Positions 17,282 through 25,680 are shown, numbered from the stretch's first letter. The stretch is DNA of 32,456 bases from JARRNJ01 sp037385045 (GCA_037385045.1 JARRNJ010000018.1:1-32456), one strand, 5' to 3'. Notes: generated by a model from the sequence alone, not told the origin. A program made the numbers and translations.

Positions 17282-18864
17282 GCGGGTTTCACTGGCTGGA
17301 CGAACTGGGCAGGCGCCTGGAGGACGATCATATCCTGGTGAGCCGGGACACTCCCGTCGACCTGGCGCCGGCGTACCTGCTGGGCTTGGATGTGGAGGAC
17401 TGGGCACGCGCCGGGGCCGCGCTGCAGGCGCTGGGTTGCCGCTTCGTCGGCCTCTGGGGCGATCCCGACGGCGACAAGGTCAGTGTCTATGCGAGCGTGG
17501 AGCACCAGGGCGACTATCTGGTGCTCGCCACGGAGGTGGCATTGAGCCATCCGGTGATCGCTTCGCTGACGCCGAATTTTGCGGGCGCCAATCGGCTTGA
17601 ACGCCACCTGCAGGATCTGCTGGGCATCACCTTTCTGGACCAGCCCGACGCCCGCCGCTGGACCCGGCACCAGGCCTGGGCGTCCGGCCGCTATCCGCTG
17701 CGGGACGATTTTCCCGCCGCCGGCGATGCGCCGCGGCGGGCACCGGCCGATGTCGACTACCCGTTTCGCCGCATCCAGGGCAGCGGTGTGCTGGAAATTC
17801 CCGTGGGTCCCGTGCATGCGGGCACCATCGAACCGGGCCATTTCCGCATCCAGGCCGTGGGTGAAGAGGTCCTGAGCCTGGAGACGCGGCTCGGTTACGT
17901 GCATAAGGGCGTCGAGAAGATCGCCGTAGGGCGCGGTCCGGACGCACTCGCGCGGCTCGCCGGGCGTGTGTCCGGCGACGCCACAGTGGCCCACACCTGG
18001 GCCGCCTGCCAGGCCATGGAAAGGGCGGTGGCGTGCACCGTCCCGCCGCGGGCGGTGATGCTGCGGGCATTGTTATGCGAGCGGGAACGGGTGGCCAATC
18101 ACCTGGGCGACATCGGTGCGGTCTGCAACGACGTCGGCTTTGCCTTCGCCAACGTGCAGTGCGCGCGGCTGCGGGAACAATGGCAGCGGCGCAGCCGGGA
18201 GCTGTTCGGGCACCGCTTTATGATGGATGTCGTGGTGCCCGGCGGCGTGTCGCTCGATCTGGCCGCGGAGCAGACGGGGCAGCTGCGCGCCGACCATGAT
18301 GCATTACGCCGCGCCATCGTACCGCTGTTCGACGTCATCGGCGACCATCCGTCGCTGGATGACCGGTTGCTGGGCACGGGCCGCTTGAGCGCCGATGATG
18401 CGCGTGCGCTGGGTTGCACCGGTTACGTCGGCAAGGCCAGCGGCCAGGCCTTCGATGTGCGCCGCGACTGCGCCTATGCACCCTATGACAATGTGACGCC
18501 GGAAGTGCCTGTGAAAACCGAAGGCGACGTGGCCGCACGGGTGGCGGTACGTATGGAGGAGGTGAGAACCACCCTGGCGTTGATGGATCGGCTGCTGGAG
18601 CAGCTGCCGCCGGGGCCGCACCGTGTGCCGTTGCCGCAGCCGCCTGCTGGTGCCGCCGGCATCGGCAGCGTGGAAAGCTGGCGCGGTGAGGTGTTCACTT
18701 TCGTGCGCTTTGACGACCAGGGACGCGTGGCGCGCTTCTTCCCGCGCGATCCCAGCTGGTTCACCTGGCCGGCCCTGGAGCGGTTGATCGACGGCAACAT
18801 CGTGCCCGACTTCCCGGTGTGCAACAAGTCGGTGAATGCTTCGTACTCGGGTAGTGATTTGTGA
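17278..18864 (+). CDS. NuoC-NuoD-like large subunit lacking NiFe ligands (HyfG-like)
   Basis: 528 aa from ATG 17278, which overlaps the preceding stop. A NuoC-like domain (about 30-150) is fused to a NuoD/hydrogenase-large-subunit domain (about 165-528). The conserved loop VGPVHAGTIEPGHFR at 176-190 is present. The motif that holds two NiFe cysteines in hydrogenases is RVSGD at 230-234 instead of RVCGxC. The C-terminal DPCxxC is replaced by NKSVNASYSGSDL, the protein's last 13 residues. No metal-binding cysteine pair remains, so hydrogen activation is not expected. This is the defining feature of Ehr complexes, like NuoD of complex I. The true substrate is unknown. An inverted repeat separates it from its small-subunit gene. 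Confidence 0.88.
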   Translation: MSGFHWLDELGRRLEDDHILVSRDTPVDLAPAYLLGLDVEDWARAGAALQALGCRFVGLWGDPDGDKVSVYASVEHQGDYLVLATEVALSHPVIASLTPNFAGANRLERHLQDLLGITFLDQPDARRWTRHQAWASGRYPLRDDFPAAGDAPRRAPADVDYPFRRIQGSGVLEIPVGPVHAGTIEPGHFRIQAVGEEVLSLETRLGYVHKGVEKIAVGRGPDALARLAGRVSGDATVAHTWAACQAMERAVACTVPPRAVMLRALLCERERVANHLGDIGAVCNDVGFAFANVQCARLREQWQRRSRELFGHRFMMDVVVPGGVSLDLAAEQTGQLRADHDALRRAIVPLFDVIGDHPSLDDRLLGTGRLSADDARALGCTGYVGKASGQAFDVRRDCAYAPYDNVTPEVPVKTEGDVAARVAVRMEEVRTTLALMDRLLEQLPPGPHRVPLPQPPAGAAGIGSVESWRGEVFTFVRFDDQGRVARFFPRDPSWFTWPALERLIDGNIVPDFPVCNKSVNASYSGSDL

Positions 18865-18873
18865 AACGGCAGA

Positions 18874-18979
18874 GCAAAGAGAAAAGGGAAAAGGGCAACG
18901 TTGTTCGCCTGGATTGCCTCGCCCGGGTATTGCGGCGACGGCTGCTGCATTGCTGTTCTCTTTTCTCTTTGCCCTTTTC
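18874..18979. repeat. Imperfect inverted repeat between large- and small-subunit genes
   Basis: GCAAAGAGAAAAG at 18874-18886 recurs inverted at 18960-18972 (13 of 13 bases, 17 with one mismatch). GAAAAGGGCAA at 18888-18898 recurs inverted at 18969-18979. The arms enclose about 70 GC-rich bases and begin just after the large-subunit stop. This is the only real gap in an operon whose other genes all overlap. It may be a REP/MITE-like insertion or an mRNA processing stem. Confidence 0.6.
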
Positions 18980-19000
18980 TCAGCTGCAACAGGCCCCGTC

Positions 19001-19534
19001 ATGTTTCGCATACTGAAGCAGGCCATAAGTACCGGTGTCGTCACGGAGCCCGCCCCGCCTGATGCCGAACTCGAGCGGTTGGGACTGGAACTGCGCCGGC
19101 ATATCCATCGGCGTTTCGGCCGGAGTCTGGCGATCCGTCAGGTGGACGCCGGTTCGTGCAACGGCTGTGAGTTGGAGATTCACGCCCTGAGCAATCCCTA
19201 CTACGACGTGGAACGGTTTGGCGTGCACTTTGTCGCTTCGCCGCGCCACGCCGACGCGCTGTTGGTCACCGGGCCGGTGTCCCGGCACATGGAGACGGCG
19301 CTGCGCCGTACCTGGCGCGCCATGCCGGCGCCCAAGATGGTGATTGCAGCAGGCACCTGTGCTTGCGACGGCGGCGAGTTCGGCGTTTCCTACGCAAGCT
19401 GCGGAGCGGTGGCGAACGTGATCCCGGTGGACGCAACGATAGCCGGTTGTCCGCCGGAGCCGCTGGCGCTGCTCAAGGGACTGCTCGGTATCATGCACTC
19501 CCAGGTCAATCGCAGCACCGGCGCGGGACGCTGA
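19001..19534 (+). CDS. NuoB/HyfI-like small subunit with intact N2-type [4Fe-4S] site
   Basis: 177 aa from ATG 19001. The frame is open upstream to 18836, but that part runs through the inverted repeat and is not credible protein; AGG lies 8 bases before this ATG. The proximal iron-sulfur cluster ligands are all present: Cys53 and Cys56 in SCNGCE, Cys120 in AAGTCACDGGEF, and Cys150 in AGCPPEP. It should hold the [4Fe-4S] cluster that hands electrons to or from the large subunit. Extra cysteines at 122 and 134 are also seen. No HyfA/HyfH-type ferredoxin gene follows, so the electron entry route is unclear. Last gene of the Ehr-type operon. Confidence 0.9.
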   Translation: MFRILKQAISTGVVTEPAPPDAELERLGLELRRHIHRRFGRSLAIRQVDAGSCNGCELEIHALSNPYYDVERFGVHFVASPRHADALLVTGPVSRHMETALRRTWRAMPAPKMVIAAGTCACDGGEFGVSYASCGAVANVIPVDATIAGCPPEPLALLKGLLGIMHSQVNRSTGAGR

Positions 19535-19931
19535 TCCGGGGGCTCTTTCCAGCGACCTGGCCACGGACCGACGCCGCTATCCGCAAGCGTTCTTTCACTC
19601 CTCGTTTTGATGACGGTTGGGTTTCCTGCCGGCCGGTTTTTGGCCCAATCAATAGGCCCGCAGTCGCGGCGACGTCGCGGCAGCGCAGCGTGTGCGCGCC
19701 GGAATTTCTGCTATAGGTGTGGCGAGGGCGGCGCTGCCCGGGATCTCAACGCGTGGCGGCCGGCGTCGGGGCGACCGTGCCGGACCTCGCTCCTTGAGCG
19801 GCCGGGCCGCTGCAGCCGCCGCCCAACGATCACGACCCCGCCGCGGTGTCCGTGCACCAGGTGCAGTCCAGGAATCCGGCGCGTGCCGGTCACTGTAGCG
19901 ACGCGGGGTTCCGGCCGAGGAGGCGACGCCA
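19535..19931. other. 397-base gap, no gene recognised
   Basis: Short open frames occur on both strands but have Arg/Pro-rich shadow composition and no ribosome sites. No clear promoter or terminator was found by eye. Confidence 0.4.
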
Positions 19932-20402
19932 ATGCTGCAGATTTCAATTCCCGGTGTGGGTGTTCTTCGGGTGGAACACCTGGTGCTCGATTTCAACGGA
20001 ACGCTTGCGGTTGACGGCGCGCTTCTGGAAGGGGTGCGCGAACGTTTGTCGCGGCTGGCGCAGGACCTGCGTATCCACGTGGTGACCGCCGACACCTTCG
20101 GCCGCGCGGGGCAGGAACTGGAAGGGCTGCCGTGCGAACTGGCGGTCCTGAAACGCGAAGGCCAGGCCCAGGCCAAGTACGCCTACGTGGAAAGCCTTGG
20201 CGCTTCGGTTACAGCGTGTGTCGGCAACGGTCGCAACGACCGGCTGATGGTGGAAGCGGCGGCGCTCGGTGTGGCGGTGGTTCAGGGCGAGGGCGCGGCG
20301 GGAGCGACCGTCGCCGCCGCGGACGTGGTGGCACCGGACGTGCGCGCCGCGCTTGATCTGCTGCTGGAGCCGATGCGCTTGGTGGCCACCCTCCGCGACT
20401 GA
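19932..20402 (+). CDS. HAD-family soluble P-type-ATPase-like protein
   Basis: 156 aa. It has the haloacid dehalogenase core without a cap: motif I VLDFNGTLA with nucleophile Asp20, motif II Thr near 52 (VVTADT), Lys82 in AKYAYVESLG, and motif IV GNGRND at 98-103. The DxNGT form of motif I, with Asn in place of the second Asp, and the short length match the COG4087 'soluble P-type ATPase' group. This group resembles the P domain of P-type ATPases and has no firm function. GAGGCGACGCC precedes the ATG. It lies about 400 bases after the Ehr-type operon, on the same strand; a link to it is possible but unproven. Confidence 0.8.
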   Translation: MLQISIPGVGVLRVEHLVLDFNGTLAVDGALLEGVRERLSRLAQDLRIHVVTADTFGRAGQELEGLPCELAVLKREGQAQAKYAYVESLGASVTACVGNGRNDRLMVEAAALGVAVVQGEGAAGATVAAADVVAPDVRAALDLLLEPMRLVATLRD

Positions 20403-20806
20403 GCATCGGGTCCCGGGCGCGGATTCGTGACGGGTTCGGCGGGGCCGCAAGCGGCTCGGCATGCGCAAAGAAGTTCTCGCTGTTTCCAGAGGTTGCGCGG
20501 GCAACCGGGGTGATTTGAAGGCAGTCACGCCGGCCCTGAAGGCGGGGGCGCAAACCATATCAGGGATTCACCCGATCCCGTGACCATGATTCCGAAGTGC
20601 GATTCATGTTATACGGGGAGCGGGTGTGGGGTCGGGATTGACGTCAAAGACGACTGGACATTCGGCCTCACGGGATCTACATTCCATTGTGTGGTATACG
20701 GTATACAACAGATCCGTTCCAGAGCGCGGTAATAACGTACCGTATCCAGTCCACACACGCGGATAGTGCGGAGTCATGGCACTCCGCCAACTGGAGGAGC
20801 AGAAAA
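20403..20806. other. 404-base region upstream of tctC
   Basis: No gene recognised. The region holds the GGTATAC operator-like site at 20691-20710 and must hold the tctC promoter. An in-frame extension of tctC back to 20687 lacks a ribosome site and would bury the signal peptide, so it is rejected. Confidence 0.5.
20691..20710 (+). promoter_or_regulatory. Operator-like site 1 (tandem GGTATAC) upstream of tctC
   Basis: The site reads GT-GGTATAC-GGTATAC-AACA, an exact 7-base tandem repeat whose GTATAC cores are also palindromic. It lies about 97 bases before the tctC start. Three near-copies occur upstream of the hydrolase, panD and sucC genes. Confidence 0.7.
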
Positions 20807-21796
20807 ATGAAAAAATACAGGCACTTGTCACTGTGGGGCCTCGCCAGCCTGTTACTGGTGAGCCTCGCCACGACGCTTACTCCGGGCATCGCCCAGGCGT
20901 GGCAGCCCCAGCACCCGGTGAATCTCATTATCATGGCCGGTAAGGGCGGCGGCGCGGACAAGCTCGCCCGCCTGTGGCAGAGCATTGTCGCCAAGCACAA
21001 GCTCAGCCCGCAGCCGCTGATCCCGATCAACAAGGGTGGCGGTTCCGGCGCGGAGGCATTGCGCTACATGGAGGACAACAAGGGCAGCCGCTACGACATC
21101 GTGGTGACCCTCGACAGCCTCTACACCACGCCGATCATCATCAAGGGTCTGAACGTCGACCCGACGACTTTCACCCCCATTCGCCTGATGGCTCAGGATA
21201 CCTTCCTGCTGTGGGTCACCGATCCGAAGATCAAGACCATCGACGACTATGTCAAGGCGGTCAATGCCGCCGGCGGCAAGTGGAAGATGGGTGGCACGGG
21301 TAGCGGCCAGGAGGACTCGCTGGTCACGGCGATGCTGGCCGATGCCTACAACCTGCACATGATCTACGTGCCCTACAAGGGCGGCGGCACGGTGGCGGCG
21401 CAGCTGATCGGCGGCCATATCAACTCGACCGTCAACAACCCGTCCGAGCAGTTGGGCTTCTACCAGGCCGGCAAGTCGCACCCGATCGCGCAGTTCACCG
21501 ACACGCGTCTGCCCGGTTTCCCGAACGTTCCCACCTTCAAGGAGCTGGGCAAGCCCAGCCTCGTGTACTACATGGACCGCATGGTTCTCGGTCCTCCGGG
21601 GATGCCGAAAGACGCCCAGGAGTTCTACATGAAGCTGTTCCAGAAGATCAGCGAAACCAAGGAATGGAAGAACTACGTGAGCAAGAACTCGCTGCTGGCT
21701 TCGGACCTGCAGGGCGATTCCATGCATTCCTATCTCGTGAAGCGCTACAAGCTGCACGAGAAGCTGGTGCCGCTGTGGCAGAAGTTCAACAAGTGA
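20807..21796 (+). CDS. tctC: Tripartite tricarboxylate transporter periplasmic binding protein (Bug family)
   Basis: 329 aa. ATG 20807 has GGAGG at 20793-20797 with 9-base spacing. The signal peptide is clear: MKKYRH, hydrophobic core, cleavage after GIAQA near residue 31. The mature protein has the Bug/TctC pattern: the binding loop region GKGGGADKLARLW near 46, GGSGAEALRYM near 80, GTGSGQEDSL near 164, VPYKGGG near 187, and LPGFPNVPTFKELG near 238. Bug proteins bind carboxylates in the periplasm and deliver them to TctAB. The substrate cannot be deduced. It is separated from tctB by an unusual 822 bases with a strong hairpin after the gene. It is probably controlled through operator-like site 1. 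Confidence 0.92.
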   Translation: MKKYRHLSLWGLASLLLVSLATTLTPGIAQAWQPQHPVNLIIMAGKGGGADKLARLWQSIVAKHKLSPQPLIPINKGGGSGAEALRYMEDNKGSRYDIVVTLDSLYTTPIIIKGLNVDPTTFTPIRLMAQDTFLLWVTDPKIKTIDDYVKAVNAAGGKWKMGGTGSGQEDSLVTAMLADAYNLHMIYVPYKGGGTVAAQLIGGHINSTVNNPSEQLGFYQAGKSHPIAQFTDTRLPGFPNVPTFKELGKPSLVYYMDRMVLGPPGMPKDAQEFYMKLFQKISETKEWKNYVSKNSLLASDLQGDSMHSYLVKRYKLHEKLVPLWQKFNK

Positions 21797-22618
21797 GATC
21801 CGGATGCGCGGGAGGCGTGGCCGCCCCATGCGGACAATAACGTTTCCAAAAATGCGCACCGGGTAATCTGTAGGAGTCATCGTTCCCGCCGGCACCCCAT
21901 CCCGGTGCCGGCGGGGGTGGTGCAGGTTGGGTAGCGACTGCATTGGAGGAGGCGAAGCCCGGCGATCCATTTCAGGCGGTTCCCCGCGGGCGCCCGGCAG
22001 GGCAACGCCGCGGGCTATCGATGGAAGGCTCGGTGGGTTCCGTTGACCGGTCGCCGCTCAAGGCATAGGGTGCTTGCCGACGTATTCAATGGGAACGGGA
22101 AGCCGGGACGCCCGGTACGGAATACGCAGGCGAGCGCCACGGCGACGGTGGGTGCGATGAGTCTGTTGGTCATGACACCGTAGCCGTAGGAGTATGTCCG
22201 TTGTGACGTTTCGCGGGGTGATCGCCGGCGGACATGTGCCAACGCATGATAATCACGAGAGTTGCAGGGGATCGCCTTGACGCGCGGCGCGTGGCGCGGC
22301 CGGCCCGGCTTCCGGGCGACGTCGAATCCAGCCGGGTATGGGAACGCGGCTTCGGCGGCACGAGGCGAGGCGCTCAGGTGCTCGAGCCGCATGTTCACAA
22401 TGCGGCGGAGCCGGCGATCCGCAGGCAACCGACGAACATCAATAACCTCGAGCCGGGGTATCTCGTTGACAACGGTACCCGAGATCGTGTTCCGCCCGTG
22501 AAGAGCGCGGCACTGGTTACGCAAAAATGAACCGAAAATAAAACAACGTCGTATTGACGAGACTATCCGGGATCAAGCACTACGGCCCGGAGAGCCAACC
22601 AGAGCGAGGATAGATGTC
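21797..22618. other. 822-base gap between tctC and tctB
   Basis: Large for genes that usually abut. It holds a strong hairpin at 21885-21915. Open frames at 22015-22524 (minus) and 22234-22530 (plus) overlap each other, show no recognisable family, and have no good ribosome sites, so neither is called. Its remainder may be a long leader or a decayed gene. Confidence 0.5.
21885..21915 (+). terminator. Strong 12-bp hairpin after tctC (attenuator/mRNA stabiliser)
   Basis: CCCGCCGGCACC and GGTGCCGGCGGG pair perfectly around a 7-base loop, 89 bases after the tctC stop. There is no T-run, so it more likely protects the tctC message or causes partial termination than acts as a full terminator. This would favour excess binding protein over TctBA. 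Confidence 0.55.
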
Positions 22619-23134
22619 ATGAAGCGTGCAGAGATATGGGGTGGGGTTGTTATCGCCATTTTCTCCATCTACGCGGCTTGGATGAGCGCGCAACTACCGA
22701 TTACCTGGGTGCGTGGGCGAGGTCCGGGGGCCGGAACGTTCCCGTTCTACCTGTCCATGATCATGCTGGTGTGTTCCATCGTCATTGTCATTCGTGCCCT
22801 GCGCGGAAAAATTCCCGAAGCCTGGGTCGACCAGCCCTATTTCGACAAGGCCGAGTTCAAGAGCGTGTCCCTGCACGCGGGCTCCCTGATCGCTGCCATA
22901 GCTTCCATCTACGTCATCGGAACCTACGGCGCCATCATGGGCCTGATCCTGTTCCACATGCGCGTGATGGGGCGCGGTCGTCATTCCTGGTTGTCCACCA
23001 TCCTGCTGACCATTCTTATTCCGGTGGGCGTATTCCTGTTCTTCGAGATCCTGATGCAGCAGATCATGCCCAAGGGTCTTACCGAGCCGTTGTTCAATCC
23101 GATCTTCGAGTTGTTCAATGCCACTCCGTCCTGA
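22619..23134 (+). CDS. tctB: Tripartite tricarboxylate transporter small membrane subunit
   Basis: 171 aa with four predicted membrane helices (about 8-25, 40-60, 88-115, 123-147). Length and layout, together with the motif GPGAGTFPFYLSMIML near residue 35 (GxGxFP is typical), match TctB. It stabilises the large TctA channel in the inner membrane. GAGGA lies 8 bases before ATG 22619. tctA follows after 83 bases on the same strand. Confidence 0.9.
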   Translation: MKRAEIWGGVVIAIFSIYAAWMSAQLPITWVRGRGPGAGTFPFYLSMIMLVCSIVIVIRALRGKIPEAWVDQPYFDKAEFKSVSLHAGSLIAAIASIYVIGTYGAIMGLILFHMRVMGRGRHSWLSTILLTILIPVGVFLFFEILMQQIMPKGLTEPLFNPIFELFNATPS

Positions 23135-23217
23135 GCAGACACGGGTGCGGACTCTTGGGCCATTTGTTTGGGCATGAAGTCACCAATACAAGATCATAAC
23201 TAAAAGCAGAGGGCGGT

Positions 23218-24747
23218 ATGGACGTATTTCCTTCGTTAATGCACGGCTTCTATGTTTCGCTGCATCACTACAATTTCATAATCATCATCATCGGGTGCGC
23301 CGTCGGGCTGTTCGTCGGTGCCATGCCCGGCCTCGGTTCGGTCAACGGCGTGGCGATTCTCCTCCCGGTGACGTTCCTCATGAGCCCGACCGGGGCCATC
23401 ATCTTCCTTGCGGCAATCTACTACGGCGCCATGTTCGGCGGGTCGATCAGCTCCATCCTGTTGGGCATACCAGGGGCATCGACCGCCGTGGCGACAACAT
23501 TCGACGGGCGACCTATGGCCGTGAAAGGGAGAGCCGTCGGGGCCTTGATGACCTCGGCGGTGGCTTCTTTCTGGGGCGGTACCATCGGCGTCATCATCTT
23601 CACCCTGGTGGCGCCGCCGCTGGCGAGCTTCGCCCTGCGCTTCGGGCCCGCCGAGAACTTCGCCCTGATGCTGCTCGCATTCGCTACCTTCATCGGCTTG
23701 GGCGGCGACGATGTCTGGAAGACCATCATCTCCATCGCCATCGGCCTGCTGGCGTCCACCGTGGGCCTGGATACCATCAGCGGCCAGCCGCGGCTGATCT
23801 TCTTCAACATGCCCGGCTTCTACCACGGCATCAGCTTCCTGGTGCTGGCAATCGGTCTCTACGGCATCGGTGAGATCCTGTGGACCATCCAGCTGGCCAG
23901 GGGCGAGGTCACGATGACGCGACCTACGTTCGACGCGGCAGCGTTCAAGGACGGGGTCAAATGCGTCAAGGAAGGTTTCCTGAACATGAACATGGGCTCG
24001 CTGCTCGGTTTCGTGGTGGGCATTCTCCCCGCGGCCGGCGCAACGCCGGGTTCGCTGATGGCGTACGGCATCGCCAAGACCATGTCGCGTCATCCCGAGC
24101 GCTACGGTCAGGGTGAACCCAAGGGCGTGGCGGCGCCGGAGGCCGCCAACAACTCGGCCAGTACCGGGTCCATGCTGCCCATGCTTACGCTGGGTATTCC
24201 CGGGTCGCCTACCACCGCGGTGCTGCTGGGCGGCATGTTCATCTGGGGCCTGACGCCGGGCCCGATGCTGTTCAGCCAGCAGCCGGATTTTGTCTGGGGC
24301 CTGATTTCCAGTCTCTACGTGTCCAACCTGGTGGCGGCGATCCTGATGGTGCTGAGTATTCCGCTGTTCCTGGCGATCCTGCGCCTGCCGTTCTCCATCC
24401 TCGCGCCGGTCATTTACATTCTCTGTATCACGGGCGGCTACGCCCCGACCAACACCATGCACGACGTCTGGCTGATGGTCGGCTTCGGCCTGGGCGGCTT
24501 CCTGCTGCGCAAGCTCGACTACCCGATGGCGCCTGCGGCATTGGCGATCGTGCTGGGGCCGCTGACGGAACGGAATTTCCGCCAGGCGCTGATCGGCTCC
24601 CAGGGTGACCCCACGGTGTTCTTCTCCAGCACCATCTCGATCGTGCTCATCGCCTGCACGATTCTGCTGTTGATTCTTCCGGCACTGAAGAACTTCGTTA
24701 CGAAGATGCGTCACGGGGACTCGGAAGCCCCCACCCACGCGGCCTGA
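23218..24747 (+). CDS. tctA: Tripartite tricarboxylate transporter large membrane subunit
   Basis: 509 aa, about 11-12 membrane helices, standard length. Two conserved glycine-rich segments mark TctA: GLFVGAMPGLGSVNGVAILLP near 24-44, with GGSISSILLGIPGAS near 75-90, and their second-half counterparts GILPAAGATPGSLMAYG near 270 and NNSASTGSMLPMLTLGIPGSP near 310. These form the substrate pathway of a Na+- or H+-coupled carboxylate uptake system. AGAGGG precedes ATG 23218. A rho-independent terminator lies 9 bases after the stop, so the tct unit ends here. Confidence 0.95.
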   Translation: MDVFPSLMHGFYVSLHHYNFIIIIIGCAVGLFVGAMPGLGSVNGVAILLPVTFLMSPTGAIIFLAAIYYGAMFGGSISSILLGIPGASTAVATTFDGRPMAVKGRAVGALMTSAVASFWGGTIGVIIFTLVAPPLASFALRFGPAENFALMLLAFATFIGLGGDDVWKTIISIAIGLLASTVGLDTISGQPRLIFFNMPGFYHGISFLVLAIGLYGIGEILWTIQLARGEVTMTRPTFDAAAFKDGVKCVKEGFLNMNMGSLLGFVVGILPAAGATPGSLMAYGIAKTMSRHPERYGQGEPKGVAAPEAANNSASTGSMLPMLTLGIPGSPTTAVLLGGMFIWGLTPGPMLFSQQPDFVWGLISSLYVSNLVAAILMVLSIPLFLAILRLPFSILAPVIYILCITGGYAPTNTMHDVWLMVGFGLGGFLLRKLDYPMAPAALAIVLGPLTERNFRQALIGSQGDPTVFFSSTISIVLIACTILLLILPALKNFVTKMRHGDSEAPTHAA

Positions 24748-24755
24748 GGTTCGCG

Positions 24756-24788
24756 CGCGGCCCGGTGCAACGCCGGGCCGCGTTTGTT
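24756..24788 (+). terminator. Rho-independent terminator after tctA
   Basis: CGCGGCCCGG and CCGGGCCGCG form a perfect 10-bp stem around 7 bases, followed by TTTGTT. It starts 9 bases after the tctA stop. Confidence 0.85.
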
Positions 24789-24992
24789 GGAGTTCAGTAG
24801 TCAGTCGTCAGCTGACAGTGGCGAGTAGTCCGGATGAAGTGAAACGAAACCCGGCGTTCACGTCATGGTCCGCGTCTGGCGTAGCGTCATCCGTGCGACA
24901 TCGGCTACGCACGGCCTGTCAGATGACCGTTGCGATTTCTCAGGCCGGCCGCAGGCCGTGCCGATCGAAGGGACGCTTACAGCAACCGGGCA

Positions 24993-25054
24993 CAACCCCA
25001 TTTCAATCTCTGCCGCCTCGCGTCTCCGCGTTCTCTGCGTCATTTGCGGGCGTT
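24993..25054 (+). repeat. Dispersed intergenic repeat, copy 1
   Basis: The segment shares the words CCCATT, ATCTCTGC, GCCTCG, GCGTTCTCTGCGT, TTTGC and GGCGT, in the same order and orientation, with 25823-25876. The copies flank the small PAS gene. This copy has a 7-base insertion after GCCTCG. Confidence 0.65.
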
Positions 25055-25109
25055 GACAAGAACGGAGCTCCGGACACGGGCGCATCCCGGCGAAACGGAG
25101 GGCGATTCC

Positions 25110-25544
25110 ATGACCGAAACAGACGTCCAATCGCTTGGCCGGCTGGTGATCGACAGTCCGGCCGAGGCTGTGATTCACGCCGACCGCGACGGCGTGATCC
25201 GGTTCTGGAACGCCGGCGCCGAACGCCTGTTCGGTTACCGTCGCGACGAAGCGCTGGGGCAGTCACTGGATATCATCATCCCCGAAAACCTGCGGCAACG
25301 TCACTGGCGGGGCTATCAACAGGTCATGGCCACCGGGGAGAGCCGTTACGCGGCCGGCGACGTGCTTTCGGTCCCGGCGCTGCGCAAGGATGGGCAGCGG
25401 ATTTCTCTGGAGTTCACGGTGCTTCCGACCCGGGACGCCGACGGAGCGCTCACCGGCATTGCTGCGGTGTTGCGCGACGTCACCGCGCGCTGGCAGGAGA
25501 TGAAGAGCCTCAGGCAGCGTTTGGCGCAGCTTGAGGGTAAATGA
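25110..25544 (+). CDS. Single-PAS-domain protein without output domain
   Basis: 144 aa from ATG 25110, with GGAGG at 25097-25101 and 8-base spacing; a longer frame upstream runs through a repeat and is rejected. One PAS domain covers about residues 8-125: PAEAVIHADRDGVIRFWNAG, AERLFGYRRDEALGQSLDIIIPE, and a closing GIAAVLRDVTARW. A short coiled-coil-like helix (MKSLRQRLAQLEGK) ends the protein. No kinase, GGDEF or HTH domain is present, so it probably signals by protein-protein contact. It lies between the tct operon and nhaD, flanked by two copies of a repeat. The ligand is unknown. Confidence 0.85.
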   Translation: MTETDVQSLGRLVIDSPAEAVIHADRDGVIRFWNAGAERLFGYRRDEALGQSLDIIIPENLRQRHWRGYQQVMATGESRYAAGDVLSVPALRKDGQRISLEFTVLPTRDADGALTGIAAVLRDVTARWQEMKSLRQRLAQLEGK

Positions 25545-25644
25545 CTCCCGAACCACCGTGCGCCGGCGGCGGGTTCCGCGCTGCCGGTGGCGCCGCACCC
25601 TGCGTGCGCAGGGCGACTCGCGCGTGGCGAGGATGGCAGCGGCC

Positions 25645-25680
25645 GTAGGTTGCGTCGAGGCCGCAGGCCGGACGCAACAC
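25645..25680. repeat. REP-like hairpin
   Basis: GTTGCGTC at 25649-25656 and GACGCAAC at 25671-25678 are perfect inverted arms. The inner pair GGCC / GGCC (25659-25662, 25666-25669) extends the stem around GCA. The GTAGGTTG... form resembles the small intergenic palindromes common in gammaproteobacteria. Confidence 0.55.

Larger units (their letters stand above)
24748..25109. other. 362-base gap between tctA and the PAS gene
   Basis: It holds the tctA terminator and one copy of a dispersed repeat at 24993-25054. No gene is seen; open frames crossing it lack ribosome sites and run into the PAS gene in or out of frame. Confidence 0.5.

Noticed and set aside
18836..19000. Longer N-terminus for the small-subunit protein
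   Set aside because: It would translate through the inverted repeat and has no similarity to NuoB/HyfI N-termini.
17278..19534. A functional [NiFe] hydrogenase
   Set aside because: All four NiFe-binding cysteines are absent from the large subunit, so hydrogen turnover is not expected.
20687..20806. Longer N-terminus for tctC
   Set aside because: It would place 40 residues before a clear signal peptide; GGAGG supports ATG 20807.
22015..22530. Overlapping open frames on both strands in the tctC-tctB gap
   Set aside because: No recognisable family, no good ribosome site, and they overlap each other; too weak to call a gene or pseudogene.
23236..24738. 500-codon minus-strand frame opposite tctA
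   Set aside because: Composition is His/Gln/Arg/Asp-rich; tctA on the plus strand has full family signatures.
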